Shown: positions 17,474-25,259, counted from the first letter of the stretch. The stretch: 64,000 bases of DNA from Kaistella jeonii (GCF_000812865.1 NZ_JSYL01000002.1:496001-560000), one strand, 5' to 3'. The notes: generated by a model from the sequence alone, not told the origin. A program made the numbers and translations.

Positions 17474-18475
17474 ATGACAGAAAACAGCAATTCCCCCAAT
17501 AATAATTTTGCCTTTCAAAGATGGGTCGCCATTATCGGAATTGTACTTTTCATTGGAAAACTAATCGCTTGGCATTTGACCAATTCCGATGCGGTTTTTT
17601 CTGATGCTATGGAAAGTATCGTGAATATCATCGCCGGTTTTATGGGATTATATTCGCTTTATCTCGCCGCAAAACCGAAAGATCGCGAACATCCTTATGG
17701 GCATGGAAAAGTAGAATTCGTGACTTCAGGAATCGAAGGAGCGCTAATAATTTTTGCCGGAGTTATTATTATCGTACAGTCTGTCGATTCTTTATTACAC
17801 GGAAATACGCCTAAACAATTAGATTGGGGAATCCTTATCGTTGCCGTGACCGCCGTAATTAATTACTTGCTGGGTTACATTTCTACTCAAAAAGGCATCA
17901 AAGAAAACTCCCTTGTTTTACAAAGTTCGGGGAAGCATCTGCAGAGCGATACTTTAACGACACTTGGAGTAGTCGTGAGTTTGATCTTGGTTTATTTCAC
18001 AAAACTCTACTGGATCGATGCTGTTGTCGCCTTACTTTTCGGTGGTTATATTATGTTTGTGGGCTACAAAATTATTCGTAAATCATTGAGCGGAATCATG
18101 GATGAAGCAGATCTTGGAATGCTTTCCCGCCTCGCTGCTTTTCTGAATGAAAACCGAAAACCGGAATGGATCGACCTCCACAATATGCGAATTCAACAGC
18201 ACGGAAGCGGACTTCACATCGATGCTCATTTAACAATTCCCTGGTATTTTGAATTGCGGAAAGCACACGAAGAAATGGAAGAAATGTACCGCTTGATCGG
18301 AGAAAATACAGACCGAACGATCGAATTCAATTTTCATTTAGATGATTGCAAACCGGCTTCCTGCGAAATCTGTCAAATTTTTGATTGTCCGGTTCGGGAA
18401 AGACCTTTTGTAAAAAAAATCGAGTGGAATTACAAGAATATTTCTCAGGTGAGCAAACATGATGTCAATAATTAA
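17474..18475 (+). CDS. Cation diffusion facilitator (metal exporter)
   Basis: A 333-residue membrane protein of the CDF family, which exports Zn2+, Fe2+, Mn2+ or Co2+ against protons. Six helices are expected (residues about 15-220). Helix 2 has SDAMESIVN and helix 5 HLQSDTLTT (an HxxxD site); the loop HPYGHGKVEF is a hallmark of the family. The C-terminal domain (from about 225) is cytosolic and ends with a Cys-rich stretch (CKPASCEICQIFDCPV), an unusual possible extra metal site. The last four bases overlap the convergent exosortase-associated gene. Confidence 0.9.
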   Translation: MTENSNSPNNNFAFQRWVAIIGIVLFIGKLIAWHLTNSDAVFSDAMESIVNIIAGFMGLYSLYLAAKPKDREHPYGHGKVEFVTSGIEGALIIFAGVIIIVQSVDSLLHGNTPKQLDWGILIVAVTAVINYLLGYISTQKGIKENSLVLQSSGKHLQSDTLTTLGVVVSLILVYFTKLYWIDAVVALLFGGYIMFVGYKIIRKSLSGIMDEADLGMLSRLAAFLNENRKPEWIDLHNMRIQQHGSGLHIDAHLTIPWYFELRKAHEEMEEMYRLIGENTDRTIEFNFHLDDCKPASCEICQIFDCPVRERPFVKKIEWNYKNISQVSKHDVNN

Positions 18476-18909
18476 AGGCGGTTAATTATCATCTTTTTTC
18501 GATAATAAAACAGCGGAATGATCAGTAAGAGGATCAAAGGTTGAATGACAAATCTTCTCATATAAAAAGAAAAGAGATATCCGATCTCAAATTTGGTGTG
18601 AATGCAGTACAAATAGATCGGCAAGGTGATCGCGAAAACAATAAGCATTAAAATGATCGCCTGAATGGTCCATTCTTTATTTTTGAAAATAAAATAAACA
18701 ACCACTGCAGAAAAAAAGAGATTCAGCAAAAAGCGAAATATATAACTAAAGATGAGCTTCGTCCATTCAAAATCAGGGAAAGCTGCATGTTTATTAGCTT
18801 CATGAAAATAGTAGAGAAAAGGATCGTAAAAAATCTCATCTTCCAGCATGCGAATGCTGATGAGACCGAAAACTCCCAGAATTACAAAAAGCCAACTAAG
18901 TATTTTCAT
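18472..18909 (-). CDS. Exosortase F-associated membrane protein
   Basis: A 145-residue membrane protein with about four helices and the pattern of the flavobacterial family found next to XrtF exosortases (FDFEW-like segment DFEWTKLIFSYIFRFLLN, and the C-terminal FYMRRFVIQPLILLL). It begins inside the end of xrtF (14-base overlap), so the two are translationally coupled and probably act together. No biochemical role is known to me for this family; its fixed pairing with XrtF is the main clue. Confidence 0.8.
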   Translation of the reverse strand: MKILSWLFVILGVFGLISIRMLEDEIFYDPFLYYFHEANKHAAFPDFEWTKLIFSYIFRFLLNLFFSAVVVYFIFKNKEWTIQAIILMLIVFAITLPIYLYCIHTKFEIGYLFSFYMRRFVIQPLILLLIIPLFYYRKKMIINRL

Positions 18910-19438
18910 TTTCTGTTTCCTTTAAAGCAAAAAATTTAACCCAGATCAGCCAAAGAAGTACAACGCTTCCATAAATAATCGCTGGGAAAAAATAATCATG
19001 ACCAATTTTGGAATATTGCGGTAATTCTAAAATAATAATATTGAGTCCGGCAATTCGAAGAATATTCATAAGATGGAGGAATAGCAACCCGAAAACTACA
19101 AAAAGAAAAGTTTTTGCGCCTTTGTAAAAAGCAAAAATAAAAGACAAAAACAAAATCATAATCGAAATTGCGTTACAACCTTCGACCATTCTAGACGTAT
19201 ATTTTCCACTGACAAAAAACCATGTTGTTTCATCTTGCGGTTTTCCTGGTATCATTTGCGAAGGATAACCCATAAACTCCTGTACGAAAGTGGTTTGTCT
19301 CATGACCCAGGTTGAAAAAGGATCTAAACCTGCATTTTTGAATTCATTCAGGTAAAACTGATACGCCAAAACCATTACCACATATAAAATGATAAATCGC
19401 AGCAGAATTTTCAGAACAGGCTTGAAATCAGTGAACAT
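18896..19438 (-). CDS. xrtF: Exosortase family protein XrtF
   Basis: A 180-residue integral membrane protein of the exosortase/archaeosortase superfamily, in the short flavobacterial F subtype. The expected transpeptidase-like triad is present: Cys88 (VEGCNAIS), Arg128 (NILRIAGL) and His147 (KIGHDYFFP), each at the edge of a membrane helix. Exosortases process proteins with C-terminal sorting signals (a motif, a helix and a basic tail), often coupled to exopolysaccharide; the XrtF substrate is unknown. No protein in the window has an evident matching tail. A promoter TATATTTG lies five bases upstream, back to back with that of the amgK-like gene. Confidence 0.88.
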   Translation of the reverse strand: MFTDFKPVLKILLRFIILYVVMVLAYQFYLNEFKNAGLDPFSTWVMRQTTFVQEFMGYPSQMIPGKPQDETTWFFVSGKYTSRMVEGCNAISIMILFLSFIFAFYKGAKTFLFVVFGLLFLHLMNILRIAGLNIIILELPQYSKIGHDYFFPAIIYGSVVLLWLIWVKFFALKETENENT

Positions 19439-19443
19439 TCCTG

Positions 19444-19451
19444 CAAATATA
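19444..19451 (-). promoter_or_regulatory. -7 element of xrtF in the 53-base divergent spacer
   Basis: On the minus strand TATATTTG lies five bases before ATG 19438. The spacer between xrtF and the kinase gene is only 53 bases, so the two promoters are back to back. Confidence 0.55.
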
Positions 19452-19476
19452 ATGATTTATAAAATTGTAATTTCCC

Positions 19477-19484
19477 TATATTTG
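19477..19484 (+). promoter_or_regulatory. -7 element of the amgK-like gene
   Basis: TATATTTG ends seven bases before ATG 19492, on the opposite side of the same 53-base spacer as the xrtF promoter. Confidence 0.55.
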
Positions 19485-19491
19485 TAAAAGT

Positions 19492-20514
19492 ATGACCAGG
19501 GAAAAGGCACAAGTTTTTTTTGAAGAATTTATCGGCGAGAAAGCGTCCGATTTTTTTAGTTTAGCACAAAGCGGATCTGCAAGAATAAATTTTGTAGGCA
19601 AAAGTTCAGACCGAAAATACATCATCACGTTTAATGATAATTTGGCAGAAAACGAAAGTTTCTATTATTTTTCCCAGGTTTTTTCTGAACTTCAATTAAA
19701 CACTCCAAAAATTTATAAGATTTCGGAAGATAGAAAAATCTATATTCAGGAATTTTTAGGCGAGAATACATTATCAGAAGTTATAGAAGAGGAAGGGCTT
19801 TCCGAAAGAACGAAATCTTTAGTTAAAGAAACACTTCAAAAACTTTATGATCTTCAAACGAAGACCGCCGACTCAATTGATTATTCAGAAACCTTTGAAT
19901 ATGAAAGCTACAATGAACTTCCGGTTTTGAATGATTTATTTTATTTCAAAAGTTTCATCGCCGATGTTTTAGAACTTCCCTATCATAAAACAAGTTTGCT
20001 TCTTGAATTTAAGAAATTAGTTTCCCGAATTGAAAACCTGGAGCCAAAAGGAATTATGATCCGAGATTTTCAGGCTCGCAATATTATGGTCGATGAAAAT
20101 GATAAACTGTATTTTATCGATTACCAGTCTGCGATGAAAGGACCGCTCATTTACGATGTTATTTCATTTTTATTTCAGGCAAAAGCAAATTTTCCTAATG
20201 ATTTCAAAGAGAAAATGCTCAACTATTATTTTTCATTGTGGAAGGACGGGGAAAAAGTTGGGCAGTTGAAAAATTCTTTGAAACCGATTCAGCTTATTCG
20301 ATTTCTGCAGGTTTTGGGAGCGTATGGTTTCCGTGGATTGATTCAAAGGAAAAAACATTTTATTTCGAGCATCGATCAGGGAATTGAAAACCTTTACAAC
20401 TTTTCTGAAAACTGGCAGGAAATGAATGAATATCCTGAATTGAAGAAGATTATTTTGCAATTGAAGACGGATGAGGTGAAGAATAAGATTGACCGCATTA
20501 TTTTTAAACATTAA
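19492..20514 (+). CDS. amgK: AmgK-like sugar kinase (APH family), probably for MurNAc/GlcNAc
   Basis: A 340-residue kinase of the aminoglycoside phosphotransferase fold. The catalytic loop is IRDFQARNIMV (Asp192, Asn197; the usual His before the Asp is Arg191) and the metal-binding Asp210 is in FIDYQSAMKGPLIYDV. This last block closely follows that of AmgK, the anomeric kinase that makes MurNAc/GlcNAc 1-phosphate for cell-wall recycling (AmgK has DFQDA.YGP.TYD). A MurU-like uridylyltransferase, the next enzyme of that route, is 1 kb downstream, supporting the assignment. True antibiotic kinases usually keep the His of HxD. Its promoter is back to back with xrtF. Confidence 0.75.
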   Translation: MTREKAQVFFEEFIGEKASDFFSLAQSGSARINFVGKSSDRKYIITFNDNLAENESFYYFSQVFSELQLNTPKIYKISEDRKIYIQEFLGENTLSEVIEEEGLSERTKSLVKETLQKLYDLQTKTADSIDYSETFEYESYNELPVLNDLFYFKSFIADVLELPYHKTSLLLEFKKLVSRIENLEPKGIMIRDFQARNIMVDENDKLYFIDYQSAMKGPLIYDVISFLFQAKANFPNDFKEKMLNYYFSLWKDGEKVGQLKNSLKPIQLIRFLQVLGAYGFRGLIQRKKHFISSIDQGIENLYNFSENWQEMNEYPELKKIILQLKTDEVKNKIDRIIFKH

Positions 20515-20656
20515 GATATTTTAGTTTTTAAGTTTTATTAAGGAAAATCTAAAGATTTAATAAGTTGCTGTACAGAGTGCAATACGACCACTTTTGAATT
20601 TTTGAAAAAAGAAGTTTATATTTTTAAGGAGTTTAATTATTTTAAATTTTCAAATA

Positions 20657-21006
20657 ATGACAAAAAAAGAAGTTACCCAATTATCATATGAAATCACCGG
20701 CTTTGCAATCAAGGTTCATAAAATTCTTGGGCCCGGTCTTTTAGAAAGTATTTATGAAAAATGTTTAGTTCATGAGCTTCAAAAGAATGGATACACGGTG
20801 CAGAACAGATAAGAGTGCCAATAATATATGATGATATTGTAATTGATGCAGATTTAAAAGTTGATCTTCTCGTGAATGCACAACTAATGACTTACATGAA
20901 ATTATTAAAAAAGCCTCAAGGTTTATTAATTAACTTTTTCACGACCAACATCACAAATTCATTAAAACCAATAATAAATGAGTATTTTAAAGATTTACCC
21001 GAATAG
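20657..21006 (+). pseudogene. Broken GxxExxY-family gene
   Basis: The first part (20657-20812, 51 codons) reads MTKKEVTQLSYEITGFAIK, then the family signature GPGLLESIYEKCL, and stops at TAA 20810. The rest of the family (IIYDDIVIDADLKVDLLVN..., ending NEYFKDLPE) continues in another frame from about 20815. In addition, the stretch that should link VDLLVN to QLLTYMKL (about 18-20 residues holding the E-x-K of the PD-(D/E)XK-like fold) is missing. With both a frameshift and a deletion, no intact protein can form. Intact members are about 125 residues; function of the family is unknown. Confidence 0.85.
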
Positions 21007-21087
21007 CAATTTTTTTCAAACCTTAATTCAGATTTATCTGAATTTTAATCATTCTTAAAAACTAAAATACCTTAATGGTTTAAAAAT

Positions 21088-21504
21088 ATGAGCAATAAAT
21101 TAAAGGTAGAAATACACAGTTTTTCCTACAAAAAAGGAGGAATACCGAAAGATAACACCGGGAATGGTGGCGGTTTTGCCTTCGATTGTCGTGGTATTTT
21201 AAATCCAGGAAGAGTTGACGAATACAAGCAACAAACCGGTTGTGATATCGGCGTTCAAAATTATCTGGAAACCGTTACCGAAATGCCTAATTTTTTAGAA
21301 CTCGTGAAAAATATGGTTTCCATCAACATTGATAATTATCTTTCGAGAGGGTTTGAACATCTTCAAATTAATTTTGGGTGTACTGGTGGACAACATCGCT
21401 CGGTTTATTGCGCTGAAAAAATTGCAGTATTCATCAAAGGAAAATATCCTGAAACATCTGTTACGATTCAACACGACGAACAGCCACAACTTAATCATCA
21501 ATAA
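21088..21504 (+). CDS. Stand-alone RapZ C-terminal domain protein
   Basis: A 138-residue protein equal to the C-terminal half of RapZ, the RNase adaptor of E. coli, without its N-terminal P-loop kinase-like domain. It matches from end to end: VEIHSFSYKKGGIP at the start, FAFDCRGILNPG (RapZ: FVFDVRFLPNPH) and GCTGGQHRSVYCAE (residues 97-110; RapZ: GCTGGKHRSVYIAE). The RapZ C-terminal domain binds glucosamine 6-phosphate and RNase E/small RNAs in enterobacteria. Bacteroidota lack GlmY/GlmZ, so a sensing or enzyme-control role is inferred. It sits between the amgK-like and murU-like genes. Confidence 0.88.
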   Translation: MSNKLKVEIHSFSYKKGGIPKDNTGNGGGFAFDCRGILNPGRVDEYKQQTGCDIGVQNYLETVTEMPNFLELVKNMVSINIDNYLSRGFEHLQINFGCTGGQHRSVYCAEKIAVFIKGKYPETSVTIQHDEQPQLNHQ

Positions 21505-21507
21505 TAA

Positions 21508-21572
21508 TTGATAAATAATAAGCAATAAATGATAGTAATATTACTGATTGCTCATTACCAATTATTCATCAA
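21508..21572. repeat. 65-base imperfect palindrome upstream of the murU-like gene
   Basis: Centred on AGTAATATTACT (21534-21545); the outer arms TTGATAAATAAT and ATTATTCATCAA pair with one mismatch. It fills the spacer between the RapZ-C and murU-like genes. It could be a transcript hairpin, an operator or a mobile repeat relic. Confidence 0.6.
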
Positions 21573-21577
21573 AATTT

Positions 21578-22291
21578 ATGAAAGCACTTATCTTCGCAGC
21601 CGGAAAAGGCACCCGCTTAAAACCCTTTACTGATCATCATCCAAAAGCTCTTGCTGTAGTGAATGAAATTCCTTTGCTGGAAAGAAATATTAAATATTTG
21701 CAAAGTTTTGGCATCAATGATTTTGTGATCAATGTTTATCATTTCGGAGAACAGATTACTGAGTTTCTGAAGAAGAATGATAATTTCGGCGCGAAAATTG
21801 AGATCTCCGATGAAAAAGCAGAACTGCTCGAAACTGGTGGTGGACTGGTTTTTGCAAGACCATTTCTAGATTTTGAGGAAGATTTTCTTATCATGAATGC
21901 AGATATCTTGACAGATTTAGATTTGAATGGTTTTGTGAAATTTCATCAGGAAAAGAAAGATTTCGCTACATTAGCAGTATCTGACCGTATAAGTTCTCGG
22001 AAATTACTATTTAATGAAAATATGATCCTGCGGGGTTGGTTGAATGTACAAACCGGCGAACAGCGATTGGCCGAATTCAACAAAGGATTTAAACCCTTAG
22101 CTTTTAGCGGAATACACTGCATTAATCCCCGAATTTTTAATAAAATAAAAAGAAAAGGCAAATTTTCCATTATGGAAGAGTATCTTGATTTAATGCACAC
22201 TGAAGAAATTCATGGCTATGAACATCAAGCCCATTTAATTGATGTAGGAAGACCGGAATCTATTCTGGCTGCAGAAAAAATTTTTAAATAA
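21578..22291 (+). CDS. murU: MurU-like nucleotidyltransferase
   Basis: The likely start is ATG 21578 (MKALIFAAGKGTRLKPF), since the ten extra residues of the longer frame lie in a palindromic spacer. The 237-residue protein is a sugar-1-phosphate nucleotidyltransferase: GKGTRLKP for NTP binding, LLETGGGL for the base, MNADILTDLDL for the metal Asp, and DVGRPESILAA at the end. The order and short length match MurU, which makes UDP-MurNAc from MurNAc 1-phosphate in peptidoglycan recycling, and the amgK-like kinase lies upstream. Alternatives are mannose- or glucose-1-phosphate transferases, but those are longer. The LOG-family gene follows at once. Confidence 0.78.
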   Translation: MKALIFAAGKGTRLKPFTDHHPKALAVVNEIPLLERNIKYLQSFGINDFVINVYHFGEQITEFLKKNDNFGAKIEISDEKAELLETGGGLVFARPFLDFEEDFLIMNADILTDLDLNGFVKFHQEKKDFATLAVSDRISSRKLLFNENMILRGWLNVQTGEQRLAEFNKGFKPLAFSGIHCINPRIFNKIKRKGKFSIMEEYLDLMHTEEIHGYEHQAHLIDVGRPESILAAEKIFK

Positions 22292-22295
22292 AAGA

Positions 22296-23054
22296 ATGAG
22301 TAAAATAAAAAGAGGGAAAGGAACAACAAAAGACATTACCGGACCCGCATTTGAGATCGATCAAAAAGTACAAAGTTCTTTCAAGGAAAAAACCTGGGAC
22401 GAAACGATCACCAAAGACAGCTGGATGGTTTTTAAAATAATGGCGGAATTTGTAGATGGCTACGAAAAATTGGCAAAAATTGGTCCCTGCGTTTCTATAT
22501 TTGGATCTGCACGATTAAAACCAGGCAGTGAACATTATAACATGGCCGTAGATATTGCAGAAAAAATTACAGAAATCGGTTTCGGTGTCATCACAGGAGG
22601 TGGCCCCGGAATTATGGAAGCGGGAAACAAGGGTGCACATCAAGGTGGTGGAAAATCAATCGGATTAAACATAGAACTGCCTTTTGAACAACATTTTAAT
22701 CCTTTTATCGATAAAGGGTATAGCATGGATTTTGACTACTTCTTCGTAAGAAAAGTAATGTTCATTAAATATTCTCAAGGTTTTATCGTGATGCCAGGAG
22801 GATTTGGAACTTTAGATGAATTGATGGAAGCAATCACTTTAATTCAAACCAATAAAATTGGGAGATTTCCGATTGTGTTGGTCGGTTCGAAATATTGGAG
22901 TGGCTTGATCGACTGGTTCAAAAACACACTTTTGGTAAACGGTATGATCGCTGAAGAGGATCTAAATCTTTACCGGGTTGTAGATACTGCGGAAGACGCA
23001 GTTGCCCATATTAAAGCGTTTTACGATAAATATACGGTGAACGTTAACTTTTAG
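22296..23054 (+). CDS. LOG-family (TIGR00730) Rossmann-fold protein
   Basis: A 252-residue cytosolic protein with the two hallmark motifs of the lysine-decarboxylase-like LOG family: GGGPGIMEA (residues 101-109) and PGGFGTLDE (167-175). LOG enzymes cleave ribose phosphate from cytokinin riboside monophosphates; many bacterial relatives (for example PpnN-like) act on purine nucleotides. The N-terminal 50 residues, including KDSWMVFKIMAEFVDGYEKL, match the longer bacterial subgroup. It starts four bases after the murU-like gene and is probably in the same transcript, though a direct link to cell-wall recycling is not evident. Confidence 0.88.
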   Translation: MSKIKRGKGTTKDITGPAFEIDQKVQSSFKEKTWDETITKDSWMVFKIMAEFVDGYEKLAKIGPCVSIFGSARLKPGSEHYNMAVDIAEKITEIGFGVITGGGPGIMEAGNKGAHQGGGKSIGLNIELPFEQHFNPFIDKGYSMDFDYFFVRKVMFIKYSQGFIVMPGGFGTLDELMEAITLIQTNKIGRFPIVLVGSKYWSGLIDWFKNTLLVNGMIAEEDLNLYRVVDTAEDAVAHIKAFYDKYTVNVNF

Positions 23055-23094
23055 TGGCATTATATTTGAGCCTTTAATAATACAAAAGAAAAAG

Positions 23095-23565
23095 ATGAAA
23101 AAGTTTTTACAGATTACGGGATTTCTAGCTTTGATATTGATGATGAGTTTTGCAGAAGCAGATTTTTATTCTTCGATGACCAAAGTAGATTATGTGGAAG
23201 GAAGCAAGACCTTAAAATTTACTACAAAAATGAATAAAGAACATATTTCTGATGCCATTAAAATAAATCCAAGTACAGCAGGTTTTGAAGCAGAGGTAAA
23301 AAAATATGTTAATAATAATTTTGACTTATACGTTAATGGAAGTGCAAAATCTCTCACTTTCACAGGAAGTCAAATCAATGGTGAATCGGTGTGGGTTTAT
23401 TTTGAAGCCAGTGGGATTGCTGACATTAGCACTTTGAAAATCAAAAATACCATCATGTTGAGTACCTTCCCAAAACAGTTTAACTTAGTTAATATTGCTT
23501 ACAAGGGAAATCAGAAAACCATGAATTTCCAGAGAGGAAAAGAAGTGAATGAAGTTAGTTTTTAG
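23095..23565 (+). CDS. DUF6702-like secreted protein
   Basis: A 156-residue protein with a signal peptide (MKKFLQITGFLALILMMSFA) and a mature beta-rich domain. The pattern (DFYSSMTKVDY, LKFTTKMNKEHI, YVNNNFDLYVNG, WVYFEASG, NTIMLSTFPKQ) matches the uncharacterised DUF6702 family of Bacteroidota, which often reports as a periplasmic beta-sandwich near TonB/peptidase genes. It is 40 bases after the LOG-family gene and ends in a strong terminator. Confidence 0.7.
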   Translation: MKKFLQITGFLALILMMSFAEADFYSSMTKVDYVEGSKTLKFTTKMNKEHISDAIKINPSTAGFEAEVKKYVNNNFDLYVNGSAKSLTFTGSQINGESVWVYFEASGIADISTLKIKNTIMLSTFPKQFNLVNIAYKGNQKTMNFQRGKEVNEVSF

Positions 23566-23583
23566 AAGAAAAACCATAAATAC

Positions 23584-23617
23584 AAAATCCGTTTCAATTC
23601 AATTGAGACGGATTTTT
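23584..23617 (+). terminator. Rho-independent terminator after the DUF6702 gene
   Basis: AAATCCGTTTCAAT pairs with ATTGAGACGGATTT (one wobble), followed by T-rich sequence. Confidence 0.85.
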
Positions 23618-23622
23618 ATTTT

Positions 23623-23642
23623 GAAATACTGCGGAGTATTTC
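23623..23642. repeat. Small perfect hairpin GAAATACT-GCGG-AGTATTTC
   Basis: An 8-bp perfect stem with a GCGG tetraloop lies between the DUF6702 terminator and the end of the minus-strand operon. It lacks a clear T-run on either side, so its role (mRNA end protection or chance) is open. Confidence 0.4.
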
Positions 23643-23667
23643 GCTTGACAATTATAAAAGAAAGTCG

Positions 23668-23997
23668 CTATCTATCATTCAGTTGCTGCATTCCTTCAGA
23701 TGAAACCATATCATAATTCCAGGCAGGCTCAAAAGTAAGATCGATTTCTACATCAAAACCAGGAAATTCTTTTTCCAAGGCATTTTTAACTCCGGTTTGA
23801 ATCGCTTCACCCATGGGACAATGTGGTGTAGTTAAAGTCATCGTCACTTTAACAATATTTTCTTCCTTTATTTCTACATCATAAACCAAACCCAAATCGA
23901 CAATATTGACCATCAATTCCGGATCAATAACTTCGTAAAGAGCCATTTCTGCACGACTTATTTTGTCGTAATTTTTATCTGTTGAATCGAGTATCAT
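23668..23997 (-). CDS. DUF59/MIP18-like Fe-S assembly factor
   Basis: A 109-residue protein of the DUF59 family (PaaD/SufT/MIP18 group): the core motif DPELMVNIVDLGLVYDV is followed by TLTTPHCPMGE, with the Cys of the conserved T.P.CP. Members help assemble or repair iron-sulfur proteins. Its ATG overlaps the end of the upstream membrane gene by four bases (ATGA), so it is the last gene of the five-gene operon. In this context it may repair Fe-S centres damaged by nitric oxide. Confidence 0.85.
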   Translation of the reverse strand: MILDSTDKNYDKISRAEMALYEVIDPELMVNIVDLGLVYDVEIKEENIVKVTMTLTTPHCPMGEAIQTGVKNALEKEFPGFDVEIDLTFEPAWNYDMVSSEGMQQLNDR

Positions 23998-25259
23998 GAG
24001 ATTTTTTTTCTTTTATGAAACATTAATTTAAAGACATTGATATTGTATAAAATGGCAACAATCATCCACAAAATAGCGCCAATTCTAATGACGATGACTT
24101 CCTGAATAATTATTCCCAAAGCAAAAACCAGAAATGCAGCAATGAAAATTCTAAATTGCCAAACAGTGAGTTTTTCACTATACAAATCTTTCGGTAAAGG
24201 AACTTTTACTTTTCCCGATAAATTTTTATAATGATTATTCCAAATAATAAATGGAAGTGTTTTAAATGTCTTTCCTAAAATAATACTGGTGATCCAACCC
24301 ATGAATAGTAGCGTTCCGTAAAGTATTGTCCAGCGATAACCCGTAGAAAAATAGATGGCAGGTAAAAGCAATATTGAAAGTACTAAAGCTAAAAAGGAAA
24401 GAAAAGCATGCTTCATCAACAACTCTATTCTTTTTCTTAAACGGTTTTTAAAAGTATCGTATAAATATAATAACCAGAAGATAACGCCAATCAAAACCAA
24501 TGCTGCATAAATCAAAACTCTAACACTTACTCCAATAAAATAACCATCGGTAAGGAAAAGAATCAGTCCAAGATTTTGAAAAATAAAAGCCCATTTCAAC
24601 AAATATTCTTTCTTCGATTTTCCCAATAAAAACATCGGAACTAATTTTGTGCTTACTCCAGTTATCAATTGCAAAAACCACCCGGCAAATCCTGCATGAG
24701 CATGAAGTTTTAAGATTTCTAAATGACTTTGTTTAAAGAATGAAAATTTCAGATTAACAGCCAATAACAAACCGACAACCACGGTAAAAAGCAGCCAAAT
24801 CGCAGAACTTGTTAGAAAAAGTTTTTGAATCGAATATTTTTTGCATATTCTACTCGTTTTCAAAACATTAAACAAATAAAGACTTGCCGAAATAACAATC
24901 AAGGAACCTCCGGAAATCATTACCCAACCAACCGTTAAATTCCAAAAATTTGCGGTCAGCAAAATCATTCCTAAAGTCAAAGTGTACCAAACAAAAGCTG
25001 CCATTTTTTCGCTGTACAAATCCTGTTCGCAAATCACAGGCAATAATTGATGAGCCGCACCAAAAATAATCATTGTTCCCCATCCTAAAGCAGCAATATG
25101 AACCATCGTCAATAAATGGGGTGTAAAATAATGTCTTGTAAAAGTTTCCGGACTGAAAACCATTAATGCGCAGAGAACAAAAAACATAATCGCTCCTGTT
25201 GCATAAAACGGAAGTACTGCGCTATTTCCTGGGGCTTTTCCTATACTAATTTTTGCCAT
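23994..25259 (-). CDS. Polytopic membrane protein, haem-copper oxidase subunit I-like / NnrS-like
   Basis: A 421-residue membrane protein with about 12 hydrophobic segments. The second helix HLLTMVHIAALGWGTMI, the segment GAAHQLLPVI and the helix LHAHAGFAGWF supply His residues placed as in haem-binding membrane proteins; the general look is that of Bacteroidota proteins labelled cytochrome oxidase subunit I-like. It is shorter than true oxidases (about 470 or more) and I could not place all haem and copper ligands, so it could be a nitric oxide reductase relative, an NnrS-like protein or a haem protein without oxidase activity. It is in the nitrosative-stress operon. Confidence 0.65.
   Translation of the reverse strand: MAKISIGKAPGNSAVLPFYATGAIMFFVLCALMVFSPETFTRHYFTPHLLTMVHIAALGWGTMIIFGAAHQLLPVICEQDLYSEKMAAFVWYTLTLGMILLTANFWNLTVGWVMISGGSLIVISASLYLFNVLKTSRICKKYSIQKLFLTSSAIWLLFTVVVGLLLAVNLKFSFFKQSHLEILKLHAHAGFAGWFLQLITGVSTKLVPMFLLGKSKKEYLLKWAFIFQNLGLILFLTDGYFIGVSVRVLIYAALVLIGVIFWLLYLYDTFKNRLRKRIELLMKHAFLSFLALVLSILLLPAIYFSTGYRWTILYGTLLFMGWITSIILGKTFKTLPFIIWNNHYKNLSGKVKVPLPKDLYSEKLTVWQFRIFIAAFLVFALGIIIQEVIVIRIGAILWMIVAILYNINVFKLMFHKRKKIS

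Noticed and set aside
19492..20514. An aminoglycoside-resistance gene
   Set aside because: The fold is right, but the loop (IRDFQARN) and the FIDYQSAMKGP block fit AmgK, and a MurU-like gene is nearby.
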